Of a stretch of DNA of 35,644 nucleotides, positions 7,108-15,532 are shown in pieces; positions within the stretch are counted from its first letter, which is position 1; each line of letters starts with the position of its first letter. The notes below the pieces were generated by a model. That model was not told where the DNA came from and ran no database searches. It saw only the letters and a list, made by a program, of their open reading frames with translations. The stretch is from Scatomorpha merdavium. Lineage in GTDB: Bacteria; Bacillota; Clostridia; Oscillospirales; Oscillospiraceae. The stretch spans positions 1-35,644 of the forward strand of contig DVIJ01000072.1 of assembly GCA_018711415.1 (NCBI GenBank). The letters run 5' to 3'. The translations under genes were made by a program, and so were the position numbers.

Positions 7108-9232
7108 CCTCTCCTACACCCAGGACAGAGAGCTTTCCTGGCTCGCATTCAACGACAGGGTGCTCTCCGAGGCGTTGGACGAGAGCGTGCCATTGCTGGA
7201 GCGGCTTAAATTCGCGGCCATCTTCACCAGCAACCTGGACGAATTCTTTATGATACGCGTGGGCAGTCTTTTCGACCTTGCTAACCTGGACCCGGACACG
7301 CGCGACGTCCGCTCCGGCATGACACCCAGGGAACAGCTGGACGCCATCTACGAGGCCGTTCGCCCGCTCTACAGAAAGCGCGAACACATCTGCACCCAGC
7401 TCAGCCGCCGGCTTGAAGCCGAGGGCATAAGACGGGTAGGACCGGGCTCGCTCAGCTCCGAAGAACGCAGCTACTGCGCTCGCTATTTCGAAAGCTGCAT
7501 GGAACCCGTCATCTCGCCGCAGATCGTGGACAGCCTCCACCCCTTCCCGCACCTGAAAAACAACGTCCTCCACGTCGGCGCCTGGGTCGAGCGCAAGGGC
7601 CGCGAGATGCTGGCCGTGATACCGATGCCCGAGGCGCTCTCCCCCCTGCTCTACCTCCCAGGGCCGGAGCTGAGATACATCCACACCGAGGACCTCCTGC
7701 TCGAGCGCGTCGAGGACATCTTCAAAAACTACCGCGTGCTCGAAAAGGCCGTCTTTCGCATCACGCGCAACGCAGACATAAGCCCCGACGACGAGGCCTT
7801 TGAACTGGACAACGACGACTTTCGCAAGACCATGCGCCGGGCTATACGCAAGCGCATGCGCCTGGCTCCGGTGAGGCTGGAGCTCTCACGCAAGCCCTGT
7901 CCGGCCTTTCTGGCCTACCTGACTGAGCGCCTGCCCGTCTCAAAAAAGCAGATTTTCGTCACCTCCGCGCCGCTCTGCCTGGACTACGCCTACTCCCTTC
8001 CCCTGCGTCTGGACGCAGAAAAGCGCGCGGCGCTCAGCTACCCGTCTTTTGAGCCCCAGGAGCCCGAGGGCATTTCCCCCTCTGAGAGCATGATCCGCCA
8101 GATCCAGCGCGCCGACCGGCTGCTCTCATACCCCTACGAGAGCATGTCTCCCTTTCTGCGCCTGCTGCGCGAGTCCGCGAACGACCCGTCGGTCATCTCC
8201 ATCAAGATTACCATTTACCGCCTGGCCAGCAAGGCAAAGCTCGTGGACTACCTCTGCGAGGCGGCGGAGCGCGGCAAGGATGTAACCGTCATCATCGAGC
8301 TGCGCGCCCGCTTCGATGAGCTCAACAACATCGACTGGTCCGAGCGGCTGGAGGAGGCCGGCTGCACGGTGCTCTACGGCTTTGAGGACTACAAGATACA
8401 CTCCAAACTCTGCCTCATAACCAGGCGCGAGCACGGTGAAATACGCTGCATCAGCTATGTCGGCACGGGCAACTTCAACGAAAAGACCGCCCGGCAGTAC
8501 ACGGACCTCGCCCTGCTCACTGCCGACCCGGCTATTGGCCGCGACGCCGCGGAGTTTTTCAAAAACATGTGCATAGCCAACCTTGACGGCCGCTATGAGC
8601 GCCTGCTCGTGGCCCCGTCCGGACTTAAGAGCGGCGTTGAAGCGCTCATCGACCGGGAAATCGCCAAGGGCGAGTCCGGCAGGATGCTAATAAAGATAAA
8701 CTCGCTCACAGACATTGGCCTCATCCGCAAGCTGCGCGAGGCCTCACGAGCTGGGGTGCGCGTGGACCTCATAGTACGCGGCATCTGCTGCATCCTCCCC
8801 GGCGTTCCGGGCGAGACGGAAAACATCCGCGTTGTCAGCATAGTCGGGCGCTACCTGGAGCACTCGCGCATCTACTGCTTCGGCGAGGGCGCAGACGAAG
8901 TGATGTATATTTCCTCCGCGGACTTCATGACCCGCAACACCCGGCGCCGCGTCGAAGTCGCCTGCCCGGTCACGGACGCCGATGCGCGCCGCAAGCTGCA
9001 CCGCATACTTGATGCCTGCCTTTCGGACAACGTCAAGGCCAGGCTCCTGCTCCCGGACGGAAGCTACACCGCCCTGCCCCGCCCGGGCGAGCCGCTGGAC
9101 TGCCAGGAACTGCTCATGCGCGAGGCCGTGGAGAACGCGCCGTCAGCGCCCATACCGCGCCGCGCCGTCAGGCTCGTGGGGCGGATATTCCGCAGGCTGC
9201 GCGGAAACATTTCCGGGGATACTTCGTCATAG
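7100..9232 (+). CDS. ppk1: Polyphosphate kinase 1
   Basis: Reversibly builds polyphosphate from the gamma phosphate of ATP. At 710 residues it is full length. The N-terminal part has FTSNLDEFFMIRVG, typical of Ppk1. The phospholipase D-like C-terminal half carries the two conserved histidines at residue 434 (DYKIHSKLCLI) and residue 588 (YLEHSRIYCFG), close to His435 and His592 of E. coli. KITIYRLAS and the segment around ARFDE form the nucleotide site in the family. The ATG has AAGGAGG upstream and overlaps the end of ppx, so making and removing polyphosphate are translationally linked. Cytoplasmic or membrane-associated. Confidence 0.96.
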   Translation: MSDLSYTQDRELSWLAFNDRVLSEALDESVPLLERLKFAAIFTSNLDEFFMIRVGSLFDLANLDPDTRDVRSGMTPREQLDAIYEAVRPLYRKREHICTQLSRRLEAEGIRRVGPGSLSSEERSYCARYFESCMEPVISPQIVDSLHPFPHLKNNVLHVGAWVERKGREMLAVIPMPEALSPLLYLPGPELRYIHTEDLLLERVEDIFKNYRVLEKAVFRITRNADISPDDEAFELDNDDFRKTMRRAIRKRMRLAPVRLELSRKPCPAFLAYLTERLPVSKKQIFVTSAPLCLDYAYSLPLRLDAEKRAALSYPSFEPQEPEGISPSESMIRQIQRADRLLSYPYESMSPFLRLLRESANDPSVISIKITIYRLASKAKLVDYLCEAAERGKDVTVIIELRARFDELNNIDWSERLEEAGCTVLYGFEDYKIHSKLCLITRREHGEIRCISYVGTGNFNEKTARQYTDLALLTADPAIGRDAAEFFKNMCIANLDGRYERLLVAPSGLKSGVEALIDREIAKGESGRMLIKINSLTDIGLIRKLREASRAGVRVDLIVRGICCILPGVPGETENIRVVSIVGRYLEHSRIYCFGEGADEVMYISSADFMTRNTRRRVEVACPVTDADARRKLHRILDACLSDNVKARLLLPDGSYTALPRPGEPLDCQELLMREAVENAPSAPIPRRAVRLVGRIFRRLRGNISGDTSS

Positions 9233-9250
9233 TTTTATTCTGGGTTTGGG

Positions 9251-10675
9251 GTGACTGAAGTGTTCCGTGATATTCACGGTAGGCTGAAAGCTTACGGCGG
9301 GGTCGAGTGCGCGATCTCTGGCTGTGGCATACTTGTATTGGCGGCGGCATACCTATACTGGTTCGTCGCGGAGGACGCCGGGCCTGTCGGAAGGCTGGCC
9401 GCACTCCTCAGCCTTGCGCTCTTTATCTGGATGTGTCTGCGCTTTGTGCCGGTCTGGGTCTCCGCCTGGCGCGGCAACGGACTTGAAGTGCAGGCAGATG
9501 CGGAGCGCGAGAGCGCCGCGGAGCTCCTAAAGATCTTTGCCCTGCTCCTGCTCTTCTGCCTGGGCATGACTCTGCTCGTCTGGCTCATACGCCTTCTGCA
9601 GGGCCACGCAGAGAGCTACTATGAGTCGCTCTTTTACTGGACGTATACGGACAGCCACCACTATATCGATATCGCGCGCGACGGCTACATCAGCGCCGCA
9701 GATGTTCCCGGGCTAATCGAGACCGGCGTCTTTGCGGACGAGTCCGCGGCGATGGACAGGCTGGTCCAGCTCGTATTTCTGCCCGGCTATCCCGCGGCGA
9801 TAGGGCTCATGTACCTGCTAGTGCGCGACTACGTCGCAGCCGCGTTCCTGGTGTCTGCGCTGAGCTTTTCCGGCGCGGGCTGCCTGCTGTACAAGCTGTT
9901 CCGCCTCGACTTCGGGCGCGAGACGGCGCGGCGTGCGATCGTATTTCTCTGTGCTCTGCCCGGCTCTTTCTTCTTCGCTGCGCCCATGAGCGAGAGCCTG
10001 TTTCTCCTCTGCAGCGCCGGCTGCGTATACCTCGTGCGGCGCGGGAAATACGGTCTTGGCTGTCTGCTGGGCGCCTATGCGGCATTCACGCGCTCGCTGG
10101 GCCTCATGCTCTTCGTCCCTGTGTTCTTCGAGCTCGTGAACGCATATCTGCGCGGCGGAAAGCGCCGAGGCACTCTTGCGCGCTTTTTCTGGCTGCTGCT
10201 CATCCCCGCAGGTTTTGGCGCGTACTGCTATATAAACTACCGCGTCTCCGGAGACCCGTTCAAATACATGGAGCACCAGAGCGAGCACTGGGGACAGAAC
10301 TTCGGCTTTTTCTTCGGCACGGCGGCATACCAGCTTGAAAATGCCATCAAATACCTCTCAGAAGGCCGTGCAACGGTCTGGGGACTCTGGATACCGAATC
10401 TGCTTTGGAGCTTCTTCGCCCTGGCCATAATGATACCCGCGGCAAGGCGGCTCAGGCCGGGCTACACCGCCTGGTTCATCGCCTACTACGCCGTCGCCAT
10501 AGGCGCGACCTGGCTTCTCAGCGCGCCGAGATACCTTGTCGCCATGCCGGTCATCCCCCTCGCGCTGGCGCTGACCGCGGACAGCCACAAAAAGGAGCTG
10601 ACGGCCCTTGCCATATCCATCCCGCTCGCCGCTGCATATCTTCTGGCTTTCACCATCGGCCTGCAGGTCTGGTAG
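9251..10675 (+). CDS. PIG-V-like GT-C membrane glycosyltransferase
   Basis: Polytopic membrane protein of 474 residues with roughly ten hydrophobic helices. The segment YTDSHHYIDIARDGYI (about residue 130) matches the WDxxHYxxIAxxGY hallmark of bacterial PIG-V-type mannosyltransferases, where the acidic and histidine residues face the outer side; VQLVFLPGYPAAIGL follows as in that family (FFPLYPLL in relatives). Such enzymes use a polyprenyl-phosphate sugar to decorate surface glycans or proteins; the acceptor here is unknown. The start is the GTG at 9251, 18 bases after ppk, with a weak ribosome site (TTTGGGG). It is probably in the ppx-ppk transcript, but no functional link is known. Confidence 0.78.
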   Translation: MTEVFRDIHGRLKAYGGVECAISGCGILVLAAAYLYWFVAEDAGPVGRLAALLSLALFIWMCLRFVPVWVSAWRGNGLEVQADAERESAAELLKIFALLLLFCLGMTLLVWLIRLLQGHAESYYESLFYWTYTDSHHYIDIARDGYISAADVPGLIETGVFADESAAMDRLVQLVFLPGYPAAIGLMYLLVRDYVAAAFLVSALSFSGAGCLLYKLFRLDFGRETARRAIVFLCALPGSFFFAAPMSESLFLLCSAGCVYLVRRGKYGLGCLLGAYAAFTRSLGLMLFVPVFFELVNAYLRGGKRRGTLARFFWLLLIPAGFGAYCYINYRVSGDPFKYMEHQSEHWGQNFGFFFGTAAYQLENAIKYLSEGRATVWGLWIPNLLWSFFALAIMIPAARRLRPGYTAWFIAYYAVAIGATWLLSAPRYLVAMPVIPLALALTADSHKKELTALAISIPLAAAYLLAFTIGLQVW

Positions 10676-10688
10676 GCAGACGCATAAT

Positions 10689-10724
10689 AAAGGCCGCGGA
10701 CCCGAATGAGTCCGCGGCCTTTTT
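10689..10724. terminator. Bidirectional terminator at the convergent strand switch
   Basis: A perfect 13-bp stem (AAAGGCCGCGGAC with GTCCGCGGCCTTT) encloses an 8-base loop. On the + strand it ends in six T; on the - strand the exit reads TTTATTATG. It serves both the polyphosphate operon and the lipoprotein gene, which converge here. Confidence 0.92.
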
Positions 10725-10730
10725 GCGTTC

Positions 10731-12725
10731 TCAGGAGCGCTCCGCCATGTAGGTCGAGGCGCGGTCCTGGGCCTCGCGCGCCGCCTCCGCTGCCGTCCGC
10801 TCCCCCGCGAAGTAGGGAGCGGCGGCCTCCGCCGCTATCTCGAGCAGCGCGGGCTCCAGACCGTATATGGCATAGTCACCGGCATCTGGAATCTCCGACC
10901 CTGCTCCCGCCTGCAGCAAGGTCCGCAGGAAGTCCCAGCACTCCTCCGGGTACTCGGTACCCGCGCTTATGCCAACGGGGCAGAGCGGCTCCGCCGCCAA
11001 GCCCCGGCCCTGGCCGGGAAAGCCGCAGAGCACATAGTCCGGACCCAGCTGCCTTTCTATGAGGCCAGCCGGGTCCTCACCCGAACAGACGTAAAGGAGC
11101 TGGCGCCCCGTACTCAGCATCTCCGCCTCGTTGTAGTCCCAGGTGAACCCGAAGCTGTCTCCCTCGCCCGTCACCGCCGTCTCAGGCTGCCCAGACGCGT
11201 ATCTCAGAATGTCCTCGAAGAGACCGGAGTCAAAGCTGCAGTTCCCCTCCTGCCAGTCCGCCAGAGCGGCGGCATTGAAGCCCAAGGCCGTCTCAAGGAA
11301 CTCGCCCCTGGATATTCCCGCGCTGAAAGCGCGCTCCAAATCCGAGTACGAGGCCATGATGCCGTCCAGCTCAGCAAAGCTGAGGCCCTCCAGCCCCGCG
11401 GCATATTCAGACGACGCCGCAGCCATGTGCAGCCGCCAGGAGACCGGCAGCCAGTAGAGTCCGCCGCCCTGGCCCAGTCCGCGCAGGAGCTCCGTCCAGG
11501 CCCCCTCCGCGTCCATGTACGGCCCTATGTCCAGCAGCAGGCCGCGTCCGGCCCAGTCCCGCGCTGCCTGGCCCTCGAGCATCAGCAGGTCCGGGCAGCG
11601 GCCCTCCAGCATGTCCGCCGCCAGCCGGGTCCGGGCCTCCAGCTCGTTCCCGGCCTCGCCGTAGATCGTGTAGTCCCTCAGCTCCACAACCGCTGCGCCG
11701 CCGGAGCGGTTATACCGCGCCGCAAGCTCCTGGAGGTAGGCCGATTCCGCCTCGTCCCGGCTGGTGACGGCCAGGACAAGGCGTACGCGGCTGTCCACGC
11801 CCTCGCCCGGCTCCATCAGGCCGCAGGGCTCTGGCACGAAGAATGAGCCGCCTGCCAGTGCGCAGAGCGGAGGCGAGCTCAGGCCGCAGTCCGCGAAACC
11901 CGTGAGCACGGTTCCGTCCTCGCTATAGAGCGAGCTGGAGCTGTAGAGATATACCTCGCCGGAGGGCGAGACCAGATGTCCGTCCATGCGCAGACCTGTC
12001 CCGCGTTCCTCGCCCAGGCTGAGAGCGGCGGGGTCGTAGTCCGCGAGAGTGTAGCCATTTCCTCCCTGCCAGCCGAGGACAACGCCGCCCCCGCCGGCGG
12101 AGATGAGGGCGTCGCGCGGCAGCTCCTCTGTTCCGATCAACTCAGGCTCCCCGCTCTCGAAGCTGAAAACGCGCAGCTGCGCGCCGCGCTCTACCTGGCA
12201 GAGCAGGCAGAGCCGCCCCGATGCCGCCGCAAGACCAGAGACATATCCGTCCCCACTCAACAGCTCAAGCGGCCACTCGCCCAGGAGTGCGCCCTCCGCG
12301 CTCAGGCGCTGCAGGACTTCGCCCGATGCCTCGCCGCGCCTAGAAATCAGCAGCCAAATGTCCCCGTCGGCGGCCATGCCGCTCACGAGCACATCCGGAC
12401 TGCCGCCCGTCTCCAGGGTACACAGGCTCCGGTACGCGCCCGTCTCCGCGTCATAGCCCAGCAGCCAGGCGCCGAACTTCGCTCTCTCCGCACCGTCTTC
12501 TTCTACTATCTCGAAGCTGCTCGCCGCCAGGAGCACGCCCTCGCCCCCGGCCGCGGCCCGGACGGGAGTCAGACCCTCCGGCAGCTCCAGCTCGCGAAAG
12601 GCGTAGGTCACGCCCTCCGAGGCGGTATCCCCGGGCCGCGCATCGCCGGGCTCCGCCGCTCCGCATCCCGCGGCTGTGAGCAGCAGCGCCAGGCATAGCG
12701 CCAGGGCGCAGTATCGCTTCGCCAT
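10731..12725 (-). CDS. Lipoprotein with propeller-like N-terminal half and extracellular solute-binding C-terminal half
   Basis: 664 residues. The start shows a lipoprotein signal: MAKRYCALALCLALLLTAAG followed by the lipobox Cys at residue 21. Residues about 40-310 contain repeated short blades (for example GWQGGNGYTLADYDP and SPSGEVYLYSSSSLYSEDGT), suggesting a beta-propeller, though no exact repeat was aligned. From about residue 320, LVLAVTSRDEAESAYLQELAARYN and CPDLLMLEG resemble family 1 solute-binding proteins, and CWDFLRTLLQAG is the usual C-terminal helix. Comparable two-part lipoproteins are common in Oscillospiraceae; ligand unknown. No permease or ATPase lies nearby, so it is an orphan. 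A GGAGGGA site lies ten bases before the ATG. Confidence 0.8.
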   Translation of the reverse strand: MAKRYCALALCLALLLTAAGCGAAEPGDARPGDTASEGVTYAFRELELPEGLTPVRAAAGGEGVLLAASSFEIVEEDGAERAKFGAWLLGYDAETGAYRSLCTLETGGSPDVLVSGMAADGDIWLLISRRGEASGEVLQRLSAEGALLGEWPLELLSGDGYVSGLAAASGRLCLLCQVERGAQLRVFSFESGEPELIGTEELPRDALISAGGGGVVLGWQGGNGYTLADYDPAALSLGEERGTGLRMDGHLVSPSGEVYLYSSSSLYSEDGTVLTGFADCGLSSPPLCALAGGSFFVPEPCGLMEPGEGVDSRVRLVLAVTSRDEAESAYLQELAARYNRSGGAAVVELRDYTIYGEAGNELEARTRLAADMLEGRCPDLLMLEGQAARDWAGRGLLLDIGPYMDAEGAWTELLRGLGQGGGLYWLPVSWRLHMAAASSEYAAGLEGLSFAELDGIMASYSDLERAFSAGISRGEFLETALGFNAAALADWQEGNCSFDSGLFEDILRYASGQPETAVTGEGDSFGFTWDYNEAEMLSTGRQLLYVCSGEDPAGLIERQLGPDYVLCGFPGQGRGLAAEPLCPVGISAGTEYPEECWDFLRTLLQAGAGSEIPDAGDYAIYGLEPALLEIAAEAAAPYFAGERTAAEAAREAQDRASTYMAERS

Positions 12726-12767
12726 ATTCCATCGCTCCCTCCGCTTTTTCTACAGGCTACACCAGGC

Positions 12768-12785
12768 TTGTATCCGCTTTGTATC
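12768..12785. repeat. Direct repeat TTGTATC, two copies with 11-base period
   Basis: TTGTATC occurs at 12768-12774 and 12779-12785, upstream of the lipoprotein gene start (on its strand, GATACAA twice). One helical turn of spacing is typical of a protein-binding site, but two 7-mers can also arise by chance. No convincing -35/-10 pair was found between 12726 and 12847. Confidence 0.35.
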
Positions 12786-12846
12786 ATTTGGCGGCGCTTT
12801 GCGCGGTGAAGGGAGAGAGTTTACAAAACATTCACACTTTCGTACA

Positions 12847-12875
12847 GAAAAACGCCGGCCCTTTCGGGCCGGCGT
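12847..12875 (-). terminator. Rho-independent terminator of the 2-oxoacid oxidoreductase operon
   Basis: On the - strand a ten-base perfect stem (ACGCCGGCCC with GGGCCGGCGT) has a four-base loop and is followed by a run of T (AAAAA on the + strand at 12848-12852). It begins six bases after the gamma-subunit stop. Confidence 0.92.
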
Positions 12876-12881
12876 CCGGGT

Positions 12882-13439
12882 TTATTCCGCTTCTCTTGCG
12901 GCCTTGCCGATCTCGAAGCCGCGGTTGAAGGCCGCTTCGTTCACCGGGTTGAGCTCGGGGCGCTTGGCGCCCAGCTTTTTGAAGGCCGTCTGCAATACGT
13001 TCTGTGCGGGCAGGACTTCGGTGTAGCCGATTATCGCGCCAGCTATCACCAGGTTCAGGACCTTGAGGTTGCCCAGCTCGTAGGCTATTGTGCCTGCGTC
13101 CACTTTGACGACCTTGATGTCGTCCCTGCCGGGGTCCTGCGTCACGACGGAGCTGTTCACAAACATCGTGCCACCCGGCGCTACGGCGTCCTTGAACCGC
13201 TGCATGGACGGGTCGTTCAGGACGACGACGTAGTCCGCCTGGGAGACCTTCGGCGCGCCGACGGGCTCGTCGGAGATGACGACATAGCAGTTGGCCGTGC
13301 CGCCGCGCATCTCCGCGCCGTAGCTGGGGAAGTAGGTCACGTACTTATCCGTCGTCTCGCAGGCCGTATAGCTCAGGAGCTGGCCGATGACCATGACGCC
13401 CTGGCCGCCGAAGCCGGCTATGATAAAAGATCTTTCCAT
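12882..13439 (-). CDS. 2-oxoacid:ferredoxin oxidoreductase, gamma subunit (KorC/VorC-like)
   Basis: 185 residues, the usual length for a free-standing gamma subunit. The N-terminus IIAGFGGQGVMVIGQLL is the hallmark of the family, and YFPSYGAEMRGGTANCYVVISD is the conserved central motif. The subunit caps the TPP-enzyme heteromer and helps bind CoA in related oxidoreductases. It lies 12 bases after the beta-subunit gene and is last in the operon, just before the terminator. The complex oxidatively decarboxylates a 2-oxoacid to the acyl-CoA while reducing ferredoxin. Confidence 0.93.
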   Translation of the reverse strand: MERSFIIAGFGGQGVMVIGQLLSYTACETTDKYVTYFPSYGAEMRGGTANCYVVISDEPVGAPKVSQADYVVVLNDPSMQRFKDAVAPGGTMFVNSSVVTQDPGRDDIKVVKVDAGTIAYELGNLKVLNLVIAGAIIGYTEVLPAQNVLQTAFKKLGAKRPELNPVNEAAFNRGFEIGKAAREAE

Positions 13440-13451
13440 GCCGCTCCCCCC

Positions 13452-14192
13452 TTACTTCGCGCGGAATTCCCCGAGCGGGAACTCCTTAAGTATGACGTTG
13501 TGCACATGGTCTAGCGACTCCAGCGGGCTCATGCCCCAGTTCGTCGGGCAGTTGGACACGAACTCCACGAAGGAAAATCCCTTGCCCTCCAGCTGGTACT
13601 GAAAGGCCTTCTTGACAGCGGCCTTTGCCTTTCTGGCGTTCGGCACGTCGGCCAGCGTTACGCGCGCGATATATGCCGGGGCTTCGAGCTGGCTGAGTAT
13701 CTCGCACATGTGCAGGGGCGCGCCGTGTTCGCGCTCGTCGCGGCCGTAGGGCGTCGTCGTGGTCTTGACGCCGACCATCGTCGTAGGCGCCATTTGGCCG
13801 CCGGTCATGCCGTAGATGCCGTTATTGACAAAGATTACCGTGAAGTTCTCGCCCCTGTTGGCCGCGGACATAGTCTCCGCAAGGCCGATGGCAGCGAGGT
13901 CTCCGTCGCCCTGGTAGGTGAACACCAGCGTTTCGGGGCTGCAGCGCTTGAAGGAGCTCGCTATCGCGCAGGCCCTGCCGTGCGGGGCGGCGACGGTGTC
14001 CATATCGAAATAGGTGACCGCCAGGCCGCAGCAGCCGACGCCCTGCACATAGCAGGCGTTGTCCACCATGCCCAGCTCGTCCAGCACCTCCGTTATGACC
14101 TTGCACACGCTCGAGTGCATGCAGCCGGGGCAGAAGCCCGTCACAGCGCCCTCAAAGATCCCGGAAGGCCGGGAATATACTTTTTCCATCAT
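13452..14192 (-). CDS. 2-oxoacid:ferredoxin oxidoreductase, beta subunit (TPP-binding)
   Basis: 246 residues. GFCPGCMHSSVCKVI near residue 20 is the conserved CPGCxH start of the TPP-binding beta chain. The TPP/Mg motif reads GDGDLAAIGLAETMSAANRG, followed by VIFVNNGIYGMTGGQ, which carries the second Mg ligand region. The start is one of two adjacent ATG codons with AAGGAGG nine bases upstream. It follows the alpha gene by 14 bases. It supplies the thiamine diphosphate site where the 2-oxoacid is decarboxylated. Confidence 0.94.
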   Translation of the reverse strand: MMEKVYSRPSGIFEGAVTGFCPGCMHSSVCKVITEVLDELGMVDNACYVQGVGCCGLAVTYFDMDTVAAPHGRACAIASSFKRCSPETLVFTYQGDGDLAAIGLAETMSAANRGENFTVIFVNNGIYGMTGGQMAPTTMVGVKTTTTPYGRDEREHGAPLHMCEILSQLEAPAYIARVTLADVPNARKAKAAVKKAFQYQLEGKGFSFVEFVSNCPTNWGMSPLESLDHVHNVILKEFPLGEFRAK

Positions 14193-14206
14193 TCTTCTCA
14201 GCCTCC

Positions 14207-15289
14207 TTATCTGCCGCAGAGCGCGCGTGCGGTCTCGACTATTGTGCTGCGGTCCAGGATCTGGCCGCCGGAGGACAGCGCCGTTTCTATCCTGGTCCGG
14301 CCGCGGACGACGTTCTCAACGTCCACGGTAAACTGGGCGGGTATCGCCATCTCCGCGCTGACAATGCCCTTGAGTGCGGCAAAGTTCAGCTTGTCATAGG
14401 CCTCGTCCGGGAAGGGATAGACCTTTTTGGGCCTTATGAGACCCGCCTTAATGCCTTCAGCGCGCAGAATGCCCACGGCGGACTTGGCTATGCGGCCGGA
14501 AATGCCGTAGGCCGTCAGGATGACCTCGGCGTCCCCGGTCATGTAGTCCTCGTACTCCACCTCGGTGGACTTCCAGCCCTCGTAGAGCGCGGCGTCGCGC
14601 CGGTTCATGTCCTCCTGGCTGATGCGGGTGTCCAGGCCGGGGCCGCACATGACCTTGTGCTGAGGTCCGCCCTTCTTGCCCGTGGCGGCCCAGGTCTTGG
14701 TCGCACGTATGGCGGCGACCTCCTCGGCACTCAGCGGCTCGGGCAGCACCACGGGCTCCATCATCGTGCCGGTGAAGCCGTCCATGAGCAGCAGCACGGG
14801 GTTCGAGTACTTATCAGCCAGATCAAAGGCCTGCCAGGTCATGTCCACTGCCTCCTGGAGCGTGGACGGGGACAGCACCAGCATCTTGAAGCCGCCGTTG
14901 CCGCTGGCTTTGGTGGCCTGGGTATAGTCCTGCTGCGCTGGCTGTATGGTCCCGATACCGGGGCCGCCGCGCTGAAAGTTTGCCACAACGACAGGCAGCC
15001 GTGCGCCGGCCATCCAGCTTATCGCCTCGCTCTTGAGCGAGATGCCGCAGCTGGAAGAGCTGGTCATGCTCCGCACTCCGGCCGCAGCCGCGCCGTAGGC
15101 CATATTTGCCGAGGCGACCTCGCTCTCGCCCTGGATGAAAACGCCGCCCACCTGGGGCATACGCCTGGCAAAATACTCTGGCACATCGTTCTGGGGCGTG
15201 ATGGGATAGCCGGCAAAGAACCGGCAGCCTGCCCTGACGGCGGTCTCCGCCACGGCTTCGCAGCCCTTCATAAAGATCTTCTCCGACAT
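14207..15289 (-). CDS. vorB: 2-oxoacid:ferredoxin oxidoreductase, alpha subunit (VorB/KorA-like)
   Basis: 360 residues, the pyrimidine-binding/substrate subunit. AGYPITPQNDVPEYFARRMP, the catalytic-region Glu in GESEVASANMAYGAAAAG, and the SSSSCGISLKSEAI loop are typical. The stretch QRGGPGIGTIQPAQQDYTQ resembles the subgroup usually named VorB (branched-chain 2-oxoacids such as 3-methyl-2-oxobutanoate) more than the 2-oxoglutarate enzyme, but I judge this from memory; KorA is the alternative. It starts one base after the ferredoxin stop, so the two are tightly coupled. Confidence 0.92.
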   Translation of the reverse strand: MSEKIFMKGCEAVAETAVRAGCRFFAGYPITPQNDVPEYFARRMPQVGGVFIQGESEVASANMAYGAAAAGVRSMTSSSSCGISLKSEAISWMAGARLPVVVANFQRGGPGIGTIQPAQQDYTQATKASGNGGFKMLVLSPSTLQEAVDMTWQAFDLADKYSNPVLLLMDGFTGTMMEPVVLPEPLSAEEVAAIRATKTWAATGKKGGPQHKVMCGPGLDTRISQEDMNRRDAALYEGWKSTEVEYEDYMTGDAEVILTAYGISGRIAKSAVGILRAEGIKAGLIRPKKVYPFPDEAYDKLNFAALKGIVSAEMAIPAQFTVDVENVVRGRTRIETALSSGGQILDRSTIVETARALCGR

Positions 15290-15290
15290 C

Positions 15291-15509
15291 TCACTTCACC
15301 TCCCTGTAGACGCTTATCGCAGCGTCCGGACAGATGGTGGCGCACATGGCACAGCCGATGCAGGCCTCCGGATTCACAGGCACCACGTACTGGTAGCCCT
15401 TTGAGTTGACGGCGTCAGTTGTTGCCAGCACTTTCTGCGGGCAGGTATTGACGCAGTACAGGCAGCTTTTGCAGGCTTCGGTGTATATCTCCACTCTGCC
15501 TTTGGCCAT
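15291..15509 (-). CDS. Ferredoxin-type subunit with two [4Fe-4S] clusters (KorD/VorC-like)
   Basis: 72 residues with two cluster motifs: CKSCLYCVNTCP near residue 12 and CIGCAMCATICP near residue 50. It passes electrons from the TPP enzyme to soluble ferredoxin. The frame is open further upstream, but the start is set at ATG 15509 (MAKGRVEIY) because AAGGAGTGG lies ten bases before it. The longer form would run into the preceding gene. It lies 23 bases after the P-loop ATPase gene. Confidence 0.94.
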   Translation of the reverse strand: MAKGRVEIYTEACKSCLYCVNTCPQKVLATTDAVNSKGYQYVVPVNPEACIGCAMCATICPDAAISVYREVK

Positions 15510-15532
15510 TTCGTTTACCACTCCTTCACTGA

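Noticed and set aside
10706..12456. Several Pro/Arg-rich + strand frames opposite the orphan lipoprotein gene
   Set aside because: They are shadows with no ribosome sites, and the - strand gene has a clear lipoprotein signal, ribosome site and terminator.
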